From positions 1 to 8,663 of the forward strand of contig JALRBB010000226.1 in NCBI GenBank assembly GCA_023257915.1: a stretch of 8,663 nt of DNA. The letters run 5' to 3'. The translations under genes were made by a program, and so were the position numbers. Source of the stretch: Quisquiliibacterium sp. GTDB taxonomy: Bacteria; Pseudomonadota; Gammaproteobacteria; Burkholderiales; Burkholderiaceae_E. Below, one piece after another: positions 6,138 through 8,663 of the stretch; position 1 is the stretch's first letter; the number at the start of each line of letters is the position of its first letter. The notes beneath the pieces were generated by a model. It was not told the DNA's origin, did no database searches, and saw nothing but the letters and a program-made list of their open reading frames with translations.

Positions 6138-7099
6138 CAGCGGCCCTCCTGATGGCGCTCGGGCCAGAAAGCCGACTGCAGCGCCGCGCAGGCCTGGGCG
6201 TGCGCTTGGCGAGCCTTTGGCACGAAGCCGCCGTGCTGGAAAAACGCATGAATCATGCCTTCGTAGACGACGCTGGTTGCCGGCACGCCGGCGCTGCGAA
6301 GCCGCTCGGCGTAGCTCAGTCCTTCGTCGAGTAGCGGATCGAATTCGGCCAGCGCAATCCAGGCCGGCGCCACCCGCGCCAGGCTAGGCGCCATCAACGG
6401 AGCAAAGCGCCAGTCGTCGCGATCAGCGTCCGAGCGCAGGTATTGCGAAAAGAACCACTGAATCACATCGGCGTCGAGCAAATAGCCATGTGTCAGCCGC
6501 TTGTGCGATTCAGTGTCCTGCCAGGAGCACAAGCCCGGGTAGATCAGCATCTGCAGCACGAGCGGCATCCCGAGGTCACGCGCATGCAGCGCGCATGCGG
6601 CCGCCAGGGTGCCGCCAGCGCTGTCGCCACCCACCGCGATACGCGCCGGATCGACCCCGAGTGACAACGCCTCGCGATCGAGCCAGGCGAGTGCATCGAA
6701 GGCGTCATCCGCGGCCGCCGGAAACTTGTGCTCCGGCGCGAGCCGGTAGTCGAGCGAATACACCAGACAGTCGCCGCCCCTCGCAAGCACCCGGCATAGC
6801 CGGTCGTGGGTCTCGATCGAACCGACCGTGAAGCCTCCACCGTGAAAAAACATCAACGCCGGCATTGGTTCTGCCCAGCTATGCTCGCGCGGCGCGTATT
6901 GACGTACCGTTAGCGTCCGACCTGGCAGCTCGAGCGTGAGATCGCTGACATCGTGCATTGGCAGCGGAGCAACGTCGACAGTGACGATCGCCTTCTGATA
7001 GGCGATCCGGGCCAGCTGCGCTCCGAGAATCGGGAACGGCGGAGTCGAGCTGCGATGCGCTCCATAGAGAATTTTCTCAACCTGTGCGTCCAGCGGCAT
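6137..7099 (-). CDS. HSL-type (family IV) alpha/beta hydrolase, carboxylesterase-like
   Basis: A 320-residue cytoplasmic esterase of the hormone-sensitive-lipase family, which hydrolyses short to medium acyl esters. Motifs in order: FFHGGGF at 84-90, the oxyanion HGGG; SLDYRLAPEHKFPAA at 115-129, typical of the family; GDSAGG at 158-163 with nucleophile S160; acid D254 in EFDPLLDEG; and catalytic H284 in GMIHAFF. All triad residues are intact and no signal peptide is seen. The frame is open upstream to 7159, but ATG at 7097-7099 is preferred because it begins seven bases after the stop of the upstream gene and gives the usual family N-terminus (MPLDAQVEKIL). The stop overlaps the start codon of the following fusion gene by one base. 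The natural substrate is not predictable. Confidence 0.92.
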   Translation of the reverse strand: MPLDAQVEKILYGAHRSSTPPFPILGAQLARIAYQKAIVTVDVAPLPMHDVSDLTLELPGRTLTVRQYAPREHSWAEPMPALMFFHGGGFTVGSIETHDRLCRVLARGGDCLVYSLDYRLAPEHKFPAAADDAFDALAWLDREALSLGVDPARIAVGGDSAGGTLAAACALHARDLGMPLVLQMLIYPGLCSWQDTESHKRLTHGYLLDADVIQWFFSQYLRSDADRDDWRFAPLMAPSLARVAPAWIALAEFDPLLDEGLSYAERLRSAGVPATSVVYEGMIHAFFQHGGFVPKARQAHAQACAALQSAFWPERHQEGR

Positions 7100-7106
7100 C
7101 GAAGGC

Positions 7107-7994
7107 TCAAGCCTGCAAGAAGCGCTGGATCGACGCGCAGACCTGTTCCGGATACTCATGGACCAGCCAGTGCGATGCCTGCGGAAAACGCTCGATCCTC
7201 AGGTCATCGACCAAGCGCTCGAGCCCCTCAAGCAACACCGGGCGCAGCGCAGAGTCTGCTTCACCCCAGATCACGAGCGTCGGAACCCGGACGCGGAAGT
7301 GTCGTTCGTCCAGGTTCAGGCGCGAGACGCCGGGCTCTGTATCGGTCGGCGGATGCATTGGAGAGGCACGGTAGTAATTCACCCCGCCCGTCAGTGCGCC
7401 AGGTTGTGACCAGGCCTCGTGATAGCGGGCGCGGGTTGCCGAATCGAACCAAGCACCTTTGCTCTCGGCGACGAAAAAACCGTCAAGCCTGGCGAAATCG
7501 TCAGCCGACAAGCGCTCCTCGCTTCCAGGCCGGCGCAGCCAGTTCATGTACTGGCTTGCTTGGCGCTGTTCGGGGTCCTCGAGCAGTGCACGCGCAAAGG
7601 GGATTGGGTGCGGCGCATTGAGGATCACGAGCTTGTCGATCAAGTCGGGGCGCTGGCTGGCCAGTCCCCAAGCCAGCGCACCGCCCCAGTCGTGCGCAAC
7701 GACACAGGCTTTGCCGCCGCCAAGCTGTTCGATCAGGGACACCAGGTCGCCGATCAGTGCGTCAGCCCGGTACTGCGCGGCGTCGGCCGGGCACGACGAG
7801 CGGTTGAATCCGCGCAAGTCGGGTGCCACGACCTGCCAGCGCTCGGCAAAGGCTGGCATCACATGCGCCCACGCAAACCAGAACTCCGGGAACCCGTGCA
7901 CCAGCAACAAAAGCGGAGCATCCTTTGCTCCACAGCGGGCATAGTGCAGCTTGATGCCTGGTGCAACCGTGCAATAGTGACCGTCTTCGATCAT
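7107..7994 (-). CDS. Epoxide-hydrolase-like alpha/beta hydrolase
   Basis: A 295-residue cytoplasmic protein of the epoxide hydrolase / haloalkane dehalogenase branch of the alpha/beta hydrolases. HGFPEFW at 33-39 carries the oxyanion region. The nucleophile is D102 in VVAHDWGG, an Asp elbow with the Trp typical of epoxide hydrolases. Lid tyrosines are present at Y150 (QYMNWL) and within NYYRA at 206-210, as needed to activate an epoxide. The acid is probably D247 in WGEADSAL and the base H275 in ASHWLVHE. Together these favour epoxide ring opening over dehalogenation, because the halide-site pattern of fluoroacetate dehalogenases (Arg after HD) is missing. The ATG at 7992-7994 has a strong ribosome site. 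The gene ends seven bases before the esterase start and leads a tight three-gene group. The specific substrate is unknown. Confidence 0.9.
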   Translation of the reverse strand: MIEDGHYCTVAPGIKLHYARCGAKDAPLLLLVHGFPEFWFAWAHVMPAFAERWQVVAPDLRGFNRSSCPADAAQYRADALIGDLVSLIEQLGGGKACVVAHDWGGALAWGLASQRPDLIDKLVILNAPHPIPFARALLEDPEQRQASQYMNWLRRPGSEERLSADDFARLDGFFVAESKGAWFDSATRARYHEAWSQPGALTGGVNYYRASPMHPPTDTEPGVSRLNLDERHFRVRVPTLVIWGEADSALRPVLLEGLERLVDDLRIERFPQASHWLVHEYPEQVCASIQRFLQA

Positions 7995-7999
7995 GCAAG

Positions 8000-8004
8000 C
8001 CTCC
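8000..8004 (-). promoter_or_regulatory. Strong ribosome binding site of the epoxide-hydrolase-like gene
   Basis: GGAGG on the minus strand, five bases before the ATG at 7992-7994. It is the clearest Shine-Dalgarno site in the window and fixes this start. The genes downstream in the same group lack comparable sites, consistent with coupled translation from this one. Confidence 0.7.
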
Positions 8005-8032
8005 GCTTATCGGCCCGATGGAGCCAAGCCTA

Positions 8033-8066
8033 GCGGGCGTGAGCGATCCTGCACCTCCCCGCCCGC
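8033..8066. repeat. 7-bp GC inverted repeat in the spacer before the hydrolase group
   Basis: GCGGGCG (8033-8039) pairs with CGCCCGC (8060-8066) across a 20-base loop, just after the aldolase-like gene in transcription order. There is no T-run after the stem, so it is a poor intrinsic terminator; it could attenuate read-through or be chance in GC-rich DNA. No convincing promoter is visible in this 79-base spacer. Confidence 0.25.
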
Positions 8067-8073
8067 CGCAGAC

Positions 8074-8663
8074 TCAGGCGTCGAAACCGGGATTGACCCG
8101 CTGCAGTTTGCGCAACAGCGGCGGCCAAACCAGGGCTTCGACACCGCCCGAGGTCGATGCGACGCGGACGTTCTGGCGCACCGTCTCGAAGACCTTTGGC
8201 TCGATCATCTGCAATTGCGCACCGCCAGACTGAGCCGCGATCTGGACACGGCAGGCGTTCTCCAGCGTGTACATCCGCAAAAAGGCGTCAGCAACCGTCG
8301 GTCCGACGGTGAGAAGCCCGTGGTTGCGCAAGATCATCGCGTTGTTGCGACCCAGATCACGTGCCAGACGCGGACGCTCGTCATCGTTGACGGCGATTCC
8401 TTCGTAGTCGTGATAACCGATCCCTTGCGCCTGATCATCGGCGCCGGCGTTCAGGCTCATGCCGCTGAGCGCCACGCTCGCCTGCTGCGAGATCGGCAGC
8501 AAGCCTTGCGTTTGCGCCGATACCGCGACCCCGGCCACCGTGTGGGTGTGCAGCACACAGAGCGCGTCTTCGCGTGCCGCGTGCACAGTACTGTGAATCA
8601 CGAAACCGGCCGGATTGACCGGAAACGGGCTTGGAAGCCGCGGTTTGCAGTCCATGTCGACCT
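8074..8663 (-). CDS. Class II aldolase/adducin-family protein, 5' end outside window
   Basis: The frame is open to the right edge (codons for V-D precede the internal Met at 8653-8655), and family members have about 50-60 further N-terminal residues, so the gene is partial. Numbering from that Met: SPFPVNPAGFVIHSTVHAAR (9-28) and VLHTHTVAGVAVSAQ (34-48) hold the metal-binding H36 and H38; the third His is H112 in ILRNHGLLTVG (108-118). GYHDYEGIA (80-88) and FLRMYTLENACR (125-136) are typical of the adducin-like subgroup. The catalytic glutamate of fuculose-phosphate aldolase is not evident near residue 17, as in other members of this subgroup, so aldolase activity should not be assumed. Residues ~66-78 form extra sequence compared with relatives. 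It lies upstream of the hydrolase genes on the same strand, separated by 79 bases. Confidence 0.9.
   Translation of the reverse strand, partial: VDMDCKPRLPSPFPVNPAGFVIHSTVHAAREDALCVLHTHTVAGVAVSAQTQGLLPISQQASVALSGMSLNAGADDQAQGIGYHDYEGIAVNDDERPRLARDLGRNNAMILRNHGLLTVGPTVADAFLRMYTLENACRVQIAAQSGGAQLQMIEPKVFETVRQNVRVASTSGGVEALVWPPLLRKLQRVNPGFDA

Noticed and set aside
6953..7621. Plus-strand open frame of 222 codons opposite the esterase and epoxide-hydrolase genes
   Set aside because: Arg/Ser/Pro-rich shadow composition, spanning two real genes on the other strand.
1..8663. CRISPR array, tRNA, rRNA, insertion sequence or phage genes
   Set aside because: No regularly spaced repeats, no tRNA-like cloverleaf, and no transposase or integrase motifs were seen on either strand.

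Overview
The window is GC-rich, densely coded DNA with short spacers and start/stop overlaps, as expected of a proteobacterium. The block mltG-tmk-holB-pilZ-tatD is a conserved housekeeping order in beta- and gammaproteobacteria. A divergently transcribed ygfZ directly upstream of mltG, with no pabC in between, fits a betaproteobacterium best. This taxonomic reading is an inference from gene order and protein similarity recalled from memory; no search was run.

Layout. Positions 1-442 (minus) hold the start of tatD, which at about 235-241 turns in frame into a piece of DNA polymerase I (the PolA 3'-5' exonuclease region) that runs off the left edge. Positions 552-3606 (minus) hold pilZ, holB, tmk and mltG; read in transcription order the unit is mltG > tmk > holB > pilZ > tatD. 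A spacer at 3607-3739 separates mltG from the divergent ygfZ (3740-4825, plus) and carries a consensus -10 box. From 4872 to the right edge, four genes lie on the minus strand. In transcription order they are a class II aldolase/adducin-like protein (5' end outside the window), an epoxide-hydrolase-like alpha/beta hydrolase, an HSL-type esterase, and a fusion of a GNAT acetyltransferase with a monoglyceride-lipase-like hydrolase. ygfZ and the fusion gene converge at about 4826-4871.

How the genes work together. The left block is housekeeping: peptidoglycan chain termination (MltG), dTTP synthesis (Tmk), clamp-loader delta' subunit (HolB), type IV pilus assembly (PilZ) and a TatD nuclease. YgfZ supports Fe-S enzyme maturation. 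The right block looks like an accessory catabolic or detoxification cluster: three hydrolase-fold proteins in tandem, two of the gene junctions nearly or actually overlapping, which suggests cotranslation. Its substrate cannot be read from sequence.

The most notable feature is the TatD/PolA junction. Only the first ~68 residues of TatD are present, and the following ~79 codons are clearly PolA, of a type that resembles alphaproteobacteria. A chimeric assembly, or an amplification or recombination breakpoint, is the most likely explanation; a genuine fusion gene is less likely. I see no convincing new defence, mobile or RNA system. There is no gene-free stretch longer than 300 bases.
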